Positions 36,322 through 45,107 of a stretch of DNA of 64,000 bases are shown here, piece after piece. This DNA comes from DASRJG01 sp964647625 (GTDB lineage Bacteria > Acidobacteriota > Polarisedimenticolia > Polarisedimenticolales > DASRJG01). The notes under the pieces are model-generated. The model had not been told where the DNA came from and ran no database searches. It worked only from the letters and a program-made list of their open reading frames with translations. The position numbers and the translations under genes are program-made. How positions within the stretch are numbered: position 1 is the stretch's first letter; each line of letters starts with the position of its first letter. The DNA is taken from positions 1 to 64,000 of the forward strand of contig CAZYHZ010000019.1 in assembly GCA_964647625.1 (NCBI GenBank), given 5' to 3'.

Positions 36322-36333
36322 CCGCAATTGCGG
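36322..36333. promoter_or_regulatory. Second palindrome upstream of the efflux operon
   Basis: CCGCAATTGCGG, a perfect 12-bp palindrome, immediately upstream of the -24/-12 element. Too close for a classic enhancer; it may be a second regulator site or belong to the divergent minus-strand promoter. Confidence 0.35.
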
Positions 36334-36345
36334 AAAATCGGGCCC

Positions 36346-36359
36346 GGCAAAGCGTTTGC
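36346..36359 (+). promoter_or_regulatory. Sigma54 -24/-12 promoter of the metal-efflux operon
   Basis: CGGCAAAGCGTTTGCA (36345-36360): GG at 36346-36347 and GC at 36358-36359 are exactly 12 bases apart, and the TTGCA half is perfect. It lies between the NtrC-type system and the adaptor gene. The predicted start (about 36370) leaves almost no leader before the ATG at 36373, which is odd. Confidence 0.55.
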
Positions 36360-36372
36360 AAGATGCGGGCAC

Positions 36373-37503
36373 ATGCCGACCCCCAAACGCTCCGTCGTAC
36401 TGTCATTCGTGGTCCTGGCAGCCGTCCCGCTCGTCTCCTCGTGCATGGAATCCCACGGGGAGACGGGCGGGGACACGGCGATCACGGCCCCGACGCTCCT
36501 CGCCGACGGATCGATCCGGCTTCCCAAGAGCTCGCTCAAGTATCTGCGGCTCGAGCCGGTGAAGACGCTGGGCGGCACGTTCGAGATTCGCGTTCCCGCG
36601 AGGGCCGAGTTCAAGGATGGGGCGGTCTCGCGAGTCGGAGCTGCCGCCGCCGGGCGCGTGACGGCCGTATCCGTGCGGGTCGGCGATCGAGTTCGCGCCG
36701 GCCAGCGGCTCGTCAGCATCGCATCGCCCGACGCTGCGGCCGCCCGCAATGCGCTGGCGTCGGCCAAGACCGCGCTGCGCGAGGCCACCGTCGCCGTCGA
36801 GCGTCAAACCCGGATGATGCAGGAAGGCGTCGGCGTCGAGCGTGAAAAGTTGGAAGCCGACTTCCGGCTCGCCCAGGCCCGCGCGGAGGTCGATCGCGCC
36901 GAGGCGACGGCGGCGGTCGTCGGCGACGGCACCGGGGCCGATCTCGCGATCGGGTCCCCGATCGCGGGGACCGTCATCAGCGTGAAGACGTCGGTGGGCG
37001 CCGCGGTGGCGCCCGGAGGCGATCCTTTGATCGAAGTCGGCGATCCCGACGCCGTCTGGGTCGTTGCGGACGTGACCGATCACGATCTGCCGCTGATCCA
37101 CGAAGGGTCATCCGCCGAAGTGTCGTTGAGCGTCGCGCCCGGGCCGCTGTCCGCAACCGTCGTTTCGATCGGGCCCGTCGTCGATCCTTCCCTCCGTACG
37201 GCGCCGGTGCGGCTCACCCTTGCGTCACCCGTCGTGGGTTTACGCCCGGGAACGATCGGACGCGCGGCCATCCGGACGGCAGCCCAGGGCGCGACGCTTC
37301 CTGCGGAGGCCGTGCTCCTCCGGGGAGGCAAGGATTGGGTCGTCTACGTCGCGAAGGACGATGAGACGTTCGAGCGACGGAGCGTCGTTGCCGGCCGTCC
37401 GATCGACGGCCGCGTTCAGGTCCTGTCCGGACTGTCTCCGGGCGACCGTGTCGTCGTCCAAGGGGCGCTGCTGCTCGACGGCTCGGCCGAGCAGCTCCTC
37501 TAA
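36373..37503 (+). CDS. HME-RND efflux membrane-fusion (adaptor) lipoprotein
   Basis: 376 residues. The N-terminus is a lipoprotein-type signal ending VPLVSSC (Cys at 24). The rest is a CzcB/CusB-type adaptor: lipoyl half-motifs around AAAAGRVTAVSVRVGDRV and GSPIAGTVISVKTSVG flank a helical hairpin (about 120-175), then beta-barrel (VWVVADVTDHDL) and membrane-proximal parts (LSPGDRVVVQGALLL). It links the inner-membrane pump to the outer-membrane factor. The ATG lacks a visible Shine-Dalgarno and is almost at the predicted transcript start. The pump gene begins 20 bases after its stop. No His-rich metal-binding stretch is present. Confidence 0.93.
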   Translation: MPTPKRSVVLSFVVLAAVPLVSSCMESHGETGGDTAITAPTLLADGSIRLPKSSLKYLRLEPVKTLGGTFEIRVPARAEFKDGAVSRVGAAAAGRVTAVSVRVGDRVRAGQRLVSIASPDAAAARNALASAKTALREATVAVERQTRMMQEGVGVEREKLEADFRLAQARAEVDRAEATAAVVGDGTGADLAIGSPIAGTVISVKTSVGAAVAPGGDPLIEVGDPDAVWVVADVTDHDLPLIHEGSSAEVSLSVAPGPLSATVVSIGPVVDPSLRTAPVRLTLASPVVGLRPGTIGRAAIRTAAQGATLPAEAVLLRGGKDWVVYVAKDDETFERRSVVAGRPIDGRVQVLSGLSPGDRVVVQGALLLDGSAEQLL

Positions 37504-37523
37504 CCGCGGAAGCCTCCCCTCTC

Positions 37524-40500
37524 GTGCTTCGATCACTCATCGATACGTGCGTCCACCGGCGGTTGCCGGTGCTGGCGCTGATCGCGGCGATCGCCGTCTA
37601 CGGGATCGCCGCCTACCGCGGCACCGCCATCGAGGCGTTCCCCGACGTCACCAACATCCAGGTCAACGTCATCGCGCAGATGCCCGGACAAGCGCCCGAG
37701 GAGATCGAGCGGCAGGTGACGATCCCGCTCGAGCGCGTGCTGAACGGCACGCCCGGGATGATCAAGATGCGCAGCGAGAGCCTGTTCGGGCTCGCGCTCG
37801 TCTGGCTGACGTTCGAGGACGGCACGGACGGGTATCGCGCGCGGACGATCGTCACGGAGAAGCTCCAGGACGCCGACCTTCCACCCGGCGTCCAGCCGAA
37901 CCTCGCCCCCGACGACACGCCTCTCGGCGAGATCTACCAGTACCACGTCGTCAGCGACCGCCACACGCCCGAGCAGATCCGCTCCGAGCAGGAGTGGAAC
38001 ATCTCGCGGCTGCTGCGCCAGGTCCCGGGCGTCGCCGACGTCGTCAACTTCGGTGGCTACCTCAAGGAGTACCACGTGCTGGTCGACCCGGCGCGCCTGG
38101 TCGCGCACGGGCTGACGCTGCAGGATCTGTCCGACGCCGTCGCGCGGTCGAACCAGAACGTCGGCGGCGGATTCCTCCGGCACGGGGACCAGGAGCTCGT
38201 CATCCGCGGCGTGGGGTATCTGCGCGACCCGCACGAGATCGCCCAGACGGTCCTCAAGAACGAGGGCGGGACGCCGGTCACCGTCGGCGACGTGGCGACG
38301 CTCGTCGTCTCGCACATGCCGCGCCGCGGCAACGTCGGCTACAACGACGTCCTCGACGTCACCGAGGGGTTCGTCCTCTTGAGGCGCGGCGAGAACCCTT
38401 CGACCGTGCTCGAAGGCGTCCACGCCAAGGTCCAGGAGCTCAACGAGCGGATCCTCCCGGCGGGAATGAAGATCGAGCCGTTCTACGACCGGACGACGCT
38501 CGTCGGACACACGCTCGAGACCGTCCACCACAGCCTGCTGTTCGGCGCGCTTCTGGTCGCGGGAGTCGTCTGGCTATTCCTGCGGAGCCTGCGCTGCTCG
38601 CTGATCGTGGCGGCGGTCATCCCGCTCGCGCTGCTCACGGCGTTCATCGGCCTGCGCTGGCTGGGACTCCCGGCGAACCTGATCTCTATGGGGGCGATCG
38701 ACTTCGGGATCCTCGTCGACGGCGCCGTGGTGCTGGTGGAAAACGTCCTCCACGAGGCGGCCGCCAACAAACCCCCGACGCGCCGCGCGATGCTGGGCTT
38801 GGTCGCGGCGTCCGCGTTCGACGTCGCCACGCCGACGTTCTACGCGATGGCGATCATCATCGCCGCGCTCATCCCGGTGTTCACGCTCGAGCGGATCGAG
38901 GGCCGGATCTTCCATCCGCTGGCCATGACCTACAGCTTCGCGCTCGCCGGCGCTCTGGTGTTCGCTCTGACCGCCGTTCCCGCGCTCTGCGCCCTTCTGC
39001 TGCGGCCGAGAGACGGCGATCACGGCGAGCCGACGTTCGTGGTGGCCGCCCGCTCGTGGTACCGGCGCGCGCTGACCATCGTGATGCGCCGGCGCGTGCC
39101 GGCCGTCGGAGCGGCGGCAGCACTCCTCGCGGTCGGCCTCTTGTGCATCACCCGTCTCGGCACCGAGTTCCTGCCCGAGCTGGACGAGGGGGACATGAAC
39201 ATCTTCGTCGAGATGCCCCCCTCGACCTCGCTCGATACCGGAGGCCAGATCCTGAAGGACGTGCGGGAGCGCCTCCTGACCTTCCCCGAAGTCGTCTCGG
39301 TGATGAGCGAGCAGGGGCGGCCCGAGGACGGCACCGACGACCAGACGGTCAACCAGAGCGAGACGTTCGTCCACCTGAAGCCCCACGACGCCTGGCCGCG
39401 CGGGATGACCAAGGACCGTCTGATCGAGGCGATGCGCTCCACGCTGACGGAGATTCCGGGCGTGGCGTTCAATTTCTCGCAGCCGATCAAGGACAACGTC
39501 GAGGAGGCGATCAGCGGCGTCCGCGGCAAGGTCGTTCTCAAGATCTTCGGCCCCGATCTCGAGGCCATGCGCGACACGCTCGAGAAGTGCAAGGCGACGC
39601 TGGCGTCGGTCCCCGGCATCGTCGATCTCGAGCTGTACCGCGACGCCACCGTCCCGCAGCTGCGCGTGGAGCTCGACCGCTCCGCGCTCGCTCGGGCGGG
39701 GATCACGATCGGGGCGGCGCAGGACGTCATCGAGACGTCGCTCCAGGGCCGCGTCGTCACCGAGATGTGGGAGGGCGAGCGTCCCGTGCCGGTCCGCGTG
39801 CTCCTGCCGTTCACCGAGCGGGACGATCCGGACGCGATCGGATCCATCGCCGTCCCGTCCGCCGGCGGCGGACGCATTCCGCTTCACGAGCTGGCTCACG
39901 TGTCGCTCGATGCGGGCCGGGCCTGCATCAACCGGGAGGCGAACAGCCGCGTTCTGGCCCTGAAGTTCAACATCGAAGGGCGCGACATGGGAAGCGTCGT
40001 CGCGGACGCGCGCACCGCCGTCGACAAGGCGGTGAAGCCGCCGCCCGGACACTACTTCGTCTGGGGCGGCGAGTTCGAAAGCCAGGCGCGCGCGATGCGG
40101 CGCCTCGCGATGATCGTCCCCGTCTCGGTCCTCGCGGTCTTCGCCCTGCTCTACATGGCGCTCCAGTCGGCACGGAGCGGCGCCGCGGTCCTCGCCATCG
40201 CGCCCTTCGCGATGACGGGCGGCGCCTTCGCGCTGCTCGCCGGCGGAATCAATCTCTCCGTGTCGGCGGCGGTCGGGTTCATCGCGCTCCTCGGCCAGGT
40301 GTCTCTCGCGGCCCTGCTCGTCATCAGCGCCATCGACAGCCGGCGGCGCGCCGGCGAGCCGCTGGATTCGGCCATCGTTTCGGGGGCCGTCGCGCGGCTT
40401 CGCGCCGTCATGATGACGGCGCTCCTCGCGATCCTGGGCCTGACTCCGATGGCCTTGTCGCGAGGGGTCGGAAGCGAGATCCAGCGTCCGTTCGCCCTGG

Positions 40501-40616
40501 TGATCATCGGCGGGCTGCTCTCTTCGATCGCCGTCGTCCTGTTCATGCTGCCGATCGCTTACCGCGCCTTCACGACCGAGGCCTATCACCCGCCGGGTGA
40601 CGAGGAGCTCGCGTGA
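37524..40616 (+). CDS. Heavy-metal efflux RND pump, CzcA family
   Basis: 1030 residues from GTG, full length for the family. It has the usual layout of 12 membrane helices with two large periplasmic loops. The fourth-helix motif GAIDFGILVDGAVVLVEN carries D393, D399 and E406, the charged residues used by CzcA-type pumps (Co, Zn, Cd) rather than the CusA form. Other family marks are EAFPDVTNIQVNV near the start, LDEGDMNIFVEMPPSTS, and GIVDLELYRDATVPQL. It exports divalent metal from the periplasm or cytoplasm through the adaptor and outer-membrane factor, driven by protons. Metal specificity cannot be fixed from motifs alone. Its stop overlaps the start of the outer-membrane-factor gene. Confidence 0.96.
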   Translation: MLRSLIDTCVHRRLPVLALIAAIAVYGIAAYRGTAIEAFPDVTNIQVNVIAQMPGQAPEEIERQVTIPLERVLNGTPGMIKMRSESLFGLALVWLTFEDGTDGYRARTIVTEKLQDADLPPGVQPNLAPDDTPLGEIYQYHVVSDRHTPEQIRSEQEWNISRLLRQVPGVADVVNFGGYLKEYHVLVDPARLVAHGLTLQDLSDAVARSNQNVGGGFLRHGDQELVIRGVGYLRDPHEIAQTVLKNEGGTPVTVGDVATLVVSHMPRRGNVGYNDVLDVTEGFVLLRRGENPSTVLEGVHAKVQELNERILPAGMKIEPFYDRTTLVGHTLETVHHSLLFGALLVAGVVWLFLRSLRCSLIVAAVIPLALLTAFIGLRWLGLPANLISMGAIDFGILVDGAVVLVENVLHEAAANKPPTRRAMLGLVAASAFDVATPTFYAMAIIIAALIPVFTLERIEGRIFHPLAMTYSFALAGALVFALTAVPALCALLLRPRDGDHGEPTFVVAARSWYRRALTIVMRRRVPAVGAAAALLAVGLLCITRLGTEFLPELDEGDMNIFVEMPPSTSLDTGGQILKDVRERLLTFPEVVSVMSEQGRPEDGTDDQTVNQSETFVHLKPHDAWPRGMTKDRLIEAMRSTLTEIPGVAFNFSQPIKDNVEEAISGVRGKVVLKIFGPDLEAMRDTLEKCKATLASVPGIVDLELYRDATVPQLRVELDRSALARAGITIGAAQDVIETSLQGRVVTEMWEGERPVPVRVLLPFTERDDPDAIGSIAVPSAGGGRIPLHELAHVSLDAGRACINREANSRVLALKFNIEGRDMGSVVADARTAVDKAVKPPPGHYFVWGGEFESQARAMRRLAMIVPVSVLAVFALLYMALQSARSGAAVLAIAPFAMTGGAFALLAGGINLSVSAAVGFIALLGQVSLAALLVISAIDSRRRAGEPLDSAIVSGAVARLRAVMMTALLAILGLTPMALSRGVGSEIQRPFALVIIGGLLSSIAVVLFMLPIAYRAFTTEAYHPPGDEELA

Positions 40617-41926
40617 TGAGCGTCATCGCTTCGTTTCTCCTTTCCGCCGTCGCGGCCCCGCTCGCGCCCTCGGCCCCCCGGCCCACGCGAGATGCGGGCG
40701 CGACGGTGGAAAGCTCGCAAGGCAAGGACACGCCCACGATCACGCTCGCCGAGGCGCTCTCGATCTTGGACCGCGAAAGCCCCGGCACGGCGGCCACGCG
40801 CGCGAGGATCGGAGACGCCAAATCCGACGTGATCGCCGCGCGGATCCTCCCGAACCCCTCGCTCGACTACGCGGGGACGCGCCTCCGGTCCGGTACCAAC
40901 ACCGGAGCGGCCCAGGTCGACGAGTGGGGCATCGAATGGCCGCTCCTCCTGTTCGGCCAGCGGAAGCGGCGCACGGTGGCGGCCGAGGCCGGTGTGTCGG
41001 CCGAGGCGGCCCGCATCGACGTCGATCTCGCCGCGAAGGCGCGCGACGTGCGCGTCGCCTTCACCGACTTGCTCTCCCAGCAGGAGCGCCAGCGGATCCT
41101 GGAGGAAGCACGCTCCGACCTCGAGCGCGTGGCTCAGATCGTGTCGGGGAGAAAGGGCGCCGGCGAGGCCTCGGAATACGACAGCCTTCGCGTCGAAACG
41201 GAATTCCGATCGATGGACGCGCAGCTCGGCGATGCCAGGGGCGACGTCGCCGATGCGCGCGGGCGACTGGCTGTCCTGCTCGGCCGCCCGGGGGATGCGC
41301 CCCGGGCGGCTGGGCCGCTCGAGCTCGACCCACCGATCGCCGGGAACGTCGAGGCGCTCTGGGCCGAGACCTCGAGCCGCTTGCCGGAGATTCAGGCGGC
41401 TCGCCGGAGCGAGGAAGCGGCGCAAGCCGCCGTCACCGCCGCATCGCGGGACGCATGGCCGGTCCCCGTTCTCTCGGGCGGCGCGTCGCTCACGAAGGAC
41501 GCGCAGAGCACGTCGGCGACGTTCGGCGTCACGATCCCTCTCGCGGTTCTGGATCGCAATCAGGGCGCGATCGCGAAGGCGCGGGCACACGCCGAGGAGG
41601 CGGCGCTCGAGCGAAAAGCGGTCGAGGTCGAAACAAGGGCGGATCTGGAGCGCGCGGTCGGGGTCGCCGCGGAGCGCCGTGCCGCCCTGTCCGAGATCGA
41701 CGCGAAGGTGTCGGCGCGCCTCCCGGAGATGAAGACGATGGCCGAATCCGCGTACCGCGAGGGGCGCGGAGACATCCTCGACCTGCTCGACGCGCTACGC
41801 TCCCTGACCTCGACGCGCCTCGCCCGCGTGGATGCGTTCGGATCCGCGGCTCACGCCGATGCCGATCTCATCTACCTCACCGGCCACGCGACCGAGGTCC
41901 CGGCGGACCGAACGGCGCCGCAGTAG
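40616..41926 (+). CDS. TolC-family outer-membrane factor, CzcC-like
   Basis: 436 residues from the ATG in TGATG (a GTG directly before, at 40613, is equally possible). A signal peptide (to about 24) is followed by two copies of the outer-membrane efflux domain, rich in long Ala/Glu/Arg helices (about 45-230 and 250-420), with LAEALSILDRESPG at the start and the turn ILPNPSLDYAGTRL. It forms the outer-membrane channel of the RND system. It ends 55 bases inside the convergent SGNH-type gene, so the two genes overlap tail to tail. Confidence 0.93.
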   Translation: MSVIASFLLSAVAAPLAPSAPRPTRDAGATVESSQGKDTPTITLAEALSILDRESPGTAATRARIGDAKSDVIAARILPNPSLDYAGTRLRSGTNTGAAQVDEWGIEWPLLLFGQRKRRTVAAEAGVSAEAARIDVDLAAKARDVRVAFTDLLSQQERQRILEEARSDLERVAQIVSGRKGAGEASEYDSLRVETEFRSMDAQLGDARGDVADARGRLAVLLGRPGDAPRAAGPLELDPPIAGNVEALWAETSSRLPEIQAARRSEEAAQAAVTAASRDAWPVPVLSGGASLTKDAQSTSATFGVTIPLAVLDRNQGAIAKARAHAEEAALERKAVEVETRADLERAVGVAAERRAALSEIDAKVSARLPEMKTMAESAYREGRGDILDLLDALRSLTSTRLARVDAFGSAAHADADLIYLTGHATEVPADRTAPQ

Positions 41927-44061
41927 TTCCTGCTTTCGACGTGTGTCCGCGTCGCCCTCTCGGCGCGCGAGCCGTCGCCGGGCGGAGGCTCGAGCGCCAT
42001 CGCCCAACTGCGAAATCCGTCACGAAGCTCGCGTGCGCCGTCGAAAAGCGTGCCGGGGCCGTAACGCGGCGTCACGTCGAGCCTCACGACCGGCGCCATG
42101 TCGAGATAGATCGGAATCGCTCCGGCGGCCATGCACTGCCGCGCGATCTCTTTCAGGTTCTCGAGCGCGTCTGCTTCGGGCACGCCGTACACGAAATCGT
42201 TGATCCCGCCGTCGTAGATGACGTAGAGCGGGTGATCGGTCGCGAGGATTCCGGGCAAGTACGACAGGATCGTGCCCGTGACGTTTCCCGGATGGCCGTT
42301 GACCGTCACCTGGTCCGTCGTGATGGGGTGGGTCAGCTGGCACGTCCCGTTGCCCGGGCAGTCTGCGTTTCCGGGATAGGTGCATTGCGCGCCCGTGTTC
42401 GTCCCGCCGGCGCAGGTCCCGATGTGGGCGTTGAGCGCATCGACCAATCCCCACCGGAAGTACTCCGCGTAGGGCAGCCCGTAGGAAAGGGGGGTCATCC
42501 AGGAGTCCCCGACGAGCGAGATGGTGCGCGCGCCGGGCGCGTTGAGCAGCCAGTTCGTCGAGACGGCCGAGTTCTTGAGGCCGGTTTGCCTGCGGACGGA
42601 GACGTAGTCGAGCCAGTCATCGCTCGACCCACAGCCGTGATAGAGAAACTTGGCCGCATGGACTCCGGCAGGCACGATCACCGTGGACGAGAACCATCGC
42701 GGGAAGACGAACCGGTTCGTTTTCGCATCCAGGTCCGTGAAGGGGACCTTCATCTCGTTGCCTTGCGTGAAGACTCCGTCCCCGTCTCGATCGTCCGTGA
42801 GACCGATGAAGTCGCAGCCGGAGTGCTGCTCGAACAGGCCGGAAACGATCAGCTGCTCGCCCGGATCCACGGCGAACGGGGCGATCTGCGTCAGGTCCGT
42901 CCCGGAGCCGTTGAGCACGATGCATTCGGCGGGAGCGGATCCCTCGCCCGTGTTGCAGCTTGCCCCGTTCGATGGCGGCGACGATCCGGCTCCAGGATCC
43001 CACGATGCCACGGTGATCGTCCCACCCGTGAGCACCCAGCCGGGGACCGAACCGGAACCGTCGCTTTGAAAGCCGGGATTGGCGATCAGATTGGGTCCTT
43101 GAACGCCATAGACGTCGCGCGAGGCCCCCCCGACGAGTGAGCCGAGGAGGTAGGCGGCTCCATCGGTTGGATGGCGGTCATGCCGCCACGCGGGTGCGAT
43201 CGGCGTTCCGATCGTGCTCGGCTCGGTCGCATAGTCGATCCAGGGATAAACGGTGTAAGCCGTGCCGCCGGCGCAGGGCCCGTTGTCAGCGGTGATCACG
43301 TGCGTGCGCGAGGCCGCGGTCGGCCTGAGCGAAACATCGTCGCCGATCTCCCCGATGAAGAACGTGTCCCCGACGGACAGCGGTCGGCAGCGTCCGTCGC
43401 CGCCGCAGTTGTTCGCGAACGCTCCGATGCAGATCGCGCTCGTGAGGCCGGTGCAATATCCGGCGGGACACTGAAGCCTCTGCTCGACGGTGTTGTCGTT
43501 GTACTCGGGAGACGTGGCCATCGTCGAGCGCCCGAGGAAGAAATCCGTCCAGATGTCCATGACGGCGGGGAACAAGTAATAGCCGGGATCGCCGTAGTGA
43601 GCCGCGTGCTGATAGCCCGTGTCGATCCAGTGGTTCGGATCGTCGGAGGTGCAAACGTTGCTCGCCTGGCGTCCGTCGCCGAAGCCCTCTTCTGCACCGC
43701 CACTGCTTTCTCCGGTGACCAGCCAGAAGACGACCTGGCCCGGCGCCGGAACGAACGTATCGAAATAATCGGTGCCCGGGATGCCGCACGCCCTGTCGGC
43801 CGCGGGCTGCGAGCCCGGCAGCTGCGTGCATTCGTGGGTCCGTCGCAACACGCTCAAGTCGCCGCGATAGATGTTGTGCGACGGCCAATCCGTCGAGGGA
43901 GCGAAGGACAGAGTATTCGGGCCCGAGAACGCGATCAGGGTTCCCGCCCCGGCCGGCACTTGCGCCGCGCTGCGCCCGGTCGGCAACACCGCGAGCGCCA
44001 AGGCCACGATTCCCATCGCCCCAGCGGTGTTGTGGCCGCCACGTCGGGTGCCGCCGGTCAT
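41872..44061 (-). CDS. Secreted SGNH/GDSL-hydrolase-like protein
   Basis: 729 residues from the ATG at 44061, preceded by GGGGGG. Signal peptide to about 37 (GIVALALAVLPTGRSAAQ). The middle has a galactose-binding-like segment (about 325-500; NLIANPGF, VPGWVLTGGTITVASWD) of the sort that binds carbohydrate. The C-terminal third starts TISLVGDSWMTPL (block I, GDS) and continues to IYDGGINDFVYGVPEADALE (block III, GxND) and AIPIYLDMAPV. The DxxH block that completes the triad in most SGNH enzymes is not obvious in the last 60 residues. It is therefore either an atypical esterase or inactive. Several Cys pairs suggest disulfides outside the cytoplasm. Confidence 0.8.
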   Translation of the reverse strand: MTGGTRRGGHNTAGAMGIVALALAVLPTGRSAAQVPAGAGTLIAFSGPNTLSFAPSTDWPSHNIYRGDLSVLRRTHECTQLPGSQPAADRACGIPGTDYFDTFVPAPGQVVFWLVTGESSGGAEEGFGDGRQASNVCTSDDPNHWIDTGYQHAAHYGDPGYYLFPAVMDIWTDFFLGRSTMATSPEYNDNTVEQRLQCPAGYCTGLTSAICIGAFANNCGGDGRCRPLSVGDTFFIGEIGDDVSLRPTAASRTHVITADNGPCAGGTAYTVYPWIDYATEPSTIGTPIAPAWRHDRHPTDGAAYLLGSLVGGASRDVYGVQGPNLIANPGFQSDGSGSVPGWVLTGGTITVASWDPGAGSSPPSNGASCNTGEGSAPAECIVLNGSGTDLTQIAPFAVDPGEQLIVSGLFEQHSGCDFIGLTDDRDGDGVFTQGNEMKVPFTDLDAKTNRFVFPRWFSSTVIVPAGVHAAKFLYHGCGSSDDWLDYVSVRRQTGLKNSAVSTNWLLNAPGARTISLVGDSWMTPLSYGLPYAEYFRWGLVDALNAHIGTCAGGTNTGAQCTYPGNADCPGNGTCQLTHPITTDQVTVNGHPGNVTGTILSYLPGILATDHPLYVIYDGGINDFVYGVPEADALENLKEIARQCMAAGAIPIYLDMAPVVRLDVTPRYGPGTLFDGARELRDGFRSWAMALEPPPGDGSRAERATRTHVESRNYCGAVRSAGTSVAWPVR

Positions 44062-44263
44062 GGGACCCCCCAAATCGGAATGATTGAATGTACGCAAAAT
44101 CGACGACACGCCGGATCGAGATCGCGCCGTTCCCGTAATACTTATAAATCTTGCGTCCACAGAAGCGCAATTGAGGGAAATCACTGATGGAAAGCGGGTT
44201 GCCGCGACGCTATCCCTATCGTAAACTTTTTTCAGGCCGACTTGGGGAAAGGGCGAGCGAACG
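44062..44263. promoter_or_regulatory. Divergent AT-rich promoter region
   Basis: Between the SGNH-like gene (-) and a secreted-protein gene (+). AT-rich core TAATACTTATAAATCTTG near 44136-44153 probably includes the minus-strand -10; a second AT patch (TAAACTTTTTTCAGG near 44222) precedes the plus-strand gene. No repeat or operator stands out. Confidence 0.4.
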
Positions 44264-45094
44264 ATGCGTGTGTTGTCCCTGGGTTCGATGATCGCGGCCA
44301 TTGGGGTCGGCGTGTCGGCCTATGCCGGGACCGGCGTCGGCAGCATCACCGTCACGCAGAACCAGGTCACCGCGTCGATCGAGCTTCCAGGCGGCATCCA
44401 AACCGACCTCAGCTTGACGTTCGAGCAAGCCTTGGGGCTGACCGCCGACAGCATCGGGATCTCGGCGAAGCTCGTCGATCCGAGCGACATCAATCTGACG
44501 TCGCGGCTTCCGGGCTCGGTGAGCGTCCCGGCGGCATTCCCGGTCGACATCTCGATCGAGCCGCCGTCAACCGGCCCGCTGGCCTTCAGCGGCATCGTTT
44601 CGATCGATCTCCACACGCACGATCTGAACTACGTCGCCGGAACCCCGCTGCGTCTCTTCGCCGCCGAAGGCGGCAAGTCGTTCCAGGACATCACCGCGAG
44701 CGTCGGGCTCGGCAGCTATCGGACCGGAGCGAACAAGGGCGGGTTCTCGGAATTCCTGATCGTCGCCGACGTTCGCCCGATCGACACCGTGATCACCGAG
44801 AAGTTCAAGCGGCTCCAGGGCAAGCTGAACGACAACGCGTCCGCGATTCCGGCGGCGCTGCTTTCGACCCTCCAATCGAAGCTGACGGATGCCCGCAACA
44901 CCTGGGTTTCCGGCGACCCGGTGGGGGCTGCCGACAAGGTCCAGCAGTTCGCCGACACCGTGAAGCAAAACAGCGGCACGTCGATTCCGGACGTGTGGCG
45001 CTCGGCACGCGACGTCGTCAACGTCGCCGGCGATCTCCGGGGCACGGCCTCGACACTCAAGTTCAGCCTTCTCGTCAAAGCGGGCGGCAGCTGA
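44264..45094 (+). CDS. Secreted protein of unknown function
   Basis: 276 residues. Signal peptide to about 21 (LGSMIAAIGVGVSAYA). Residues 22-165 are Ser/Thr/Val/Ile-rich and probably beta-sheet (GSITVTQNQVTASIELPGG), and residues 165-255 are helical (TVITEKFKRLQGKLND, LLSTLQSKLTDARN). The two-part build suggests an exported binding protein. I recognise no family. GGGGAAAGGGCGAG precedes the ATG. It lies 13 bases before the FHA-GAF gene, so it is the first gene of that signalling operon and may be the periplasmic sensor part of it (inference). Confidence 0.8.
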   Translation: MRVLSLGSMIAAIGVGVSAYAGTGVGSITVTQNQVTASIELPGGIQTDLSLTFEQALGLTADSIGISAKLVDPSDINLTSRLPGSVSVPAAFPVDISIEPPSTGPLAFSGIVSIDLHTHDLNYVAGTPLRLFAAEGGKSFQDITASVGLGSYRTGANKGGFSEFLIVADVRPIDTVITEKFKRLQGKLNDNASAIPAALLSTLQSKLTDARNTWVSGDPVGAADKVQQFADTVKQNSGTSIPDVWRSARDVVNVAGDLRGTASTLKFSLLVKAGGS

Positions 45095-45107
45095 TCGTCG
45101 GAGGGCC

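Noticed and set aside
38574..40589. 671-codon minus-strand frame inside the RND pump gene
   Set aside because: Antisense to a full-length CzcA-type protein; composition is Arg/Asp/His-rich with no domains.
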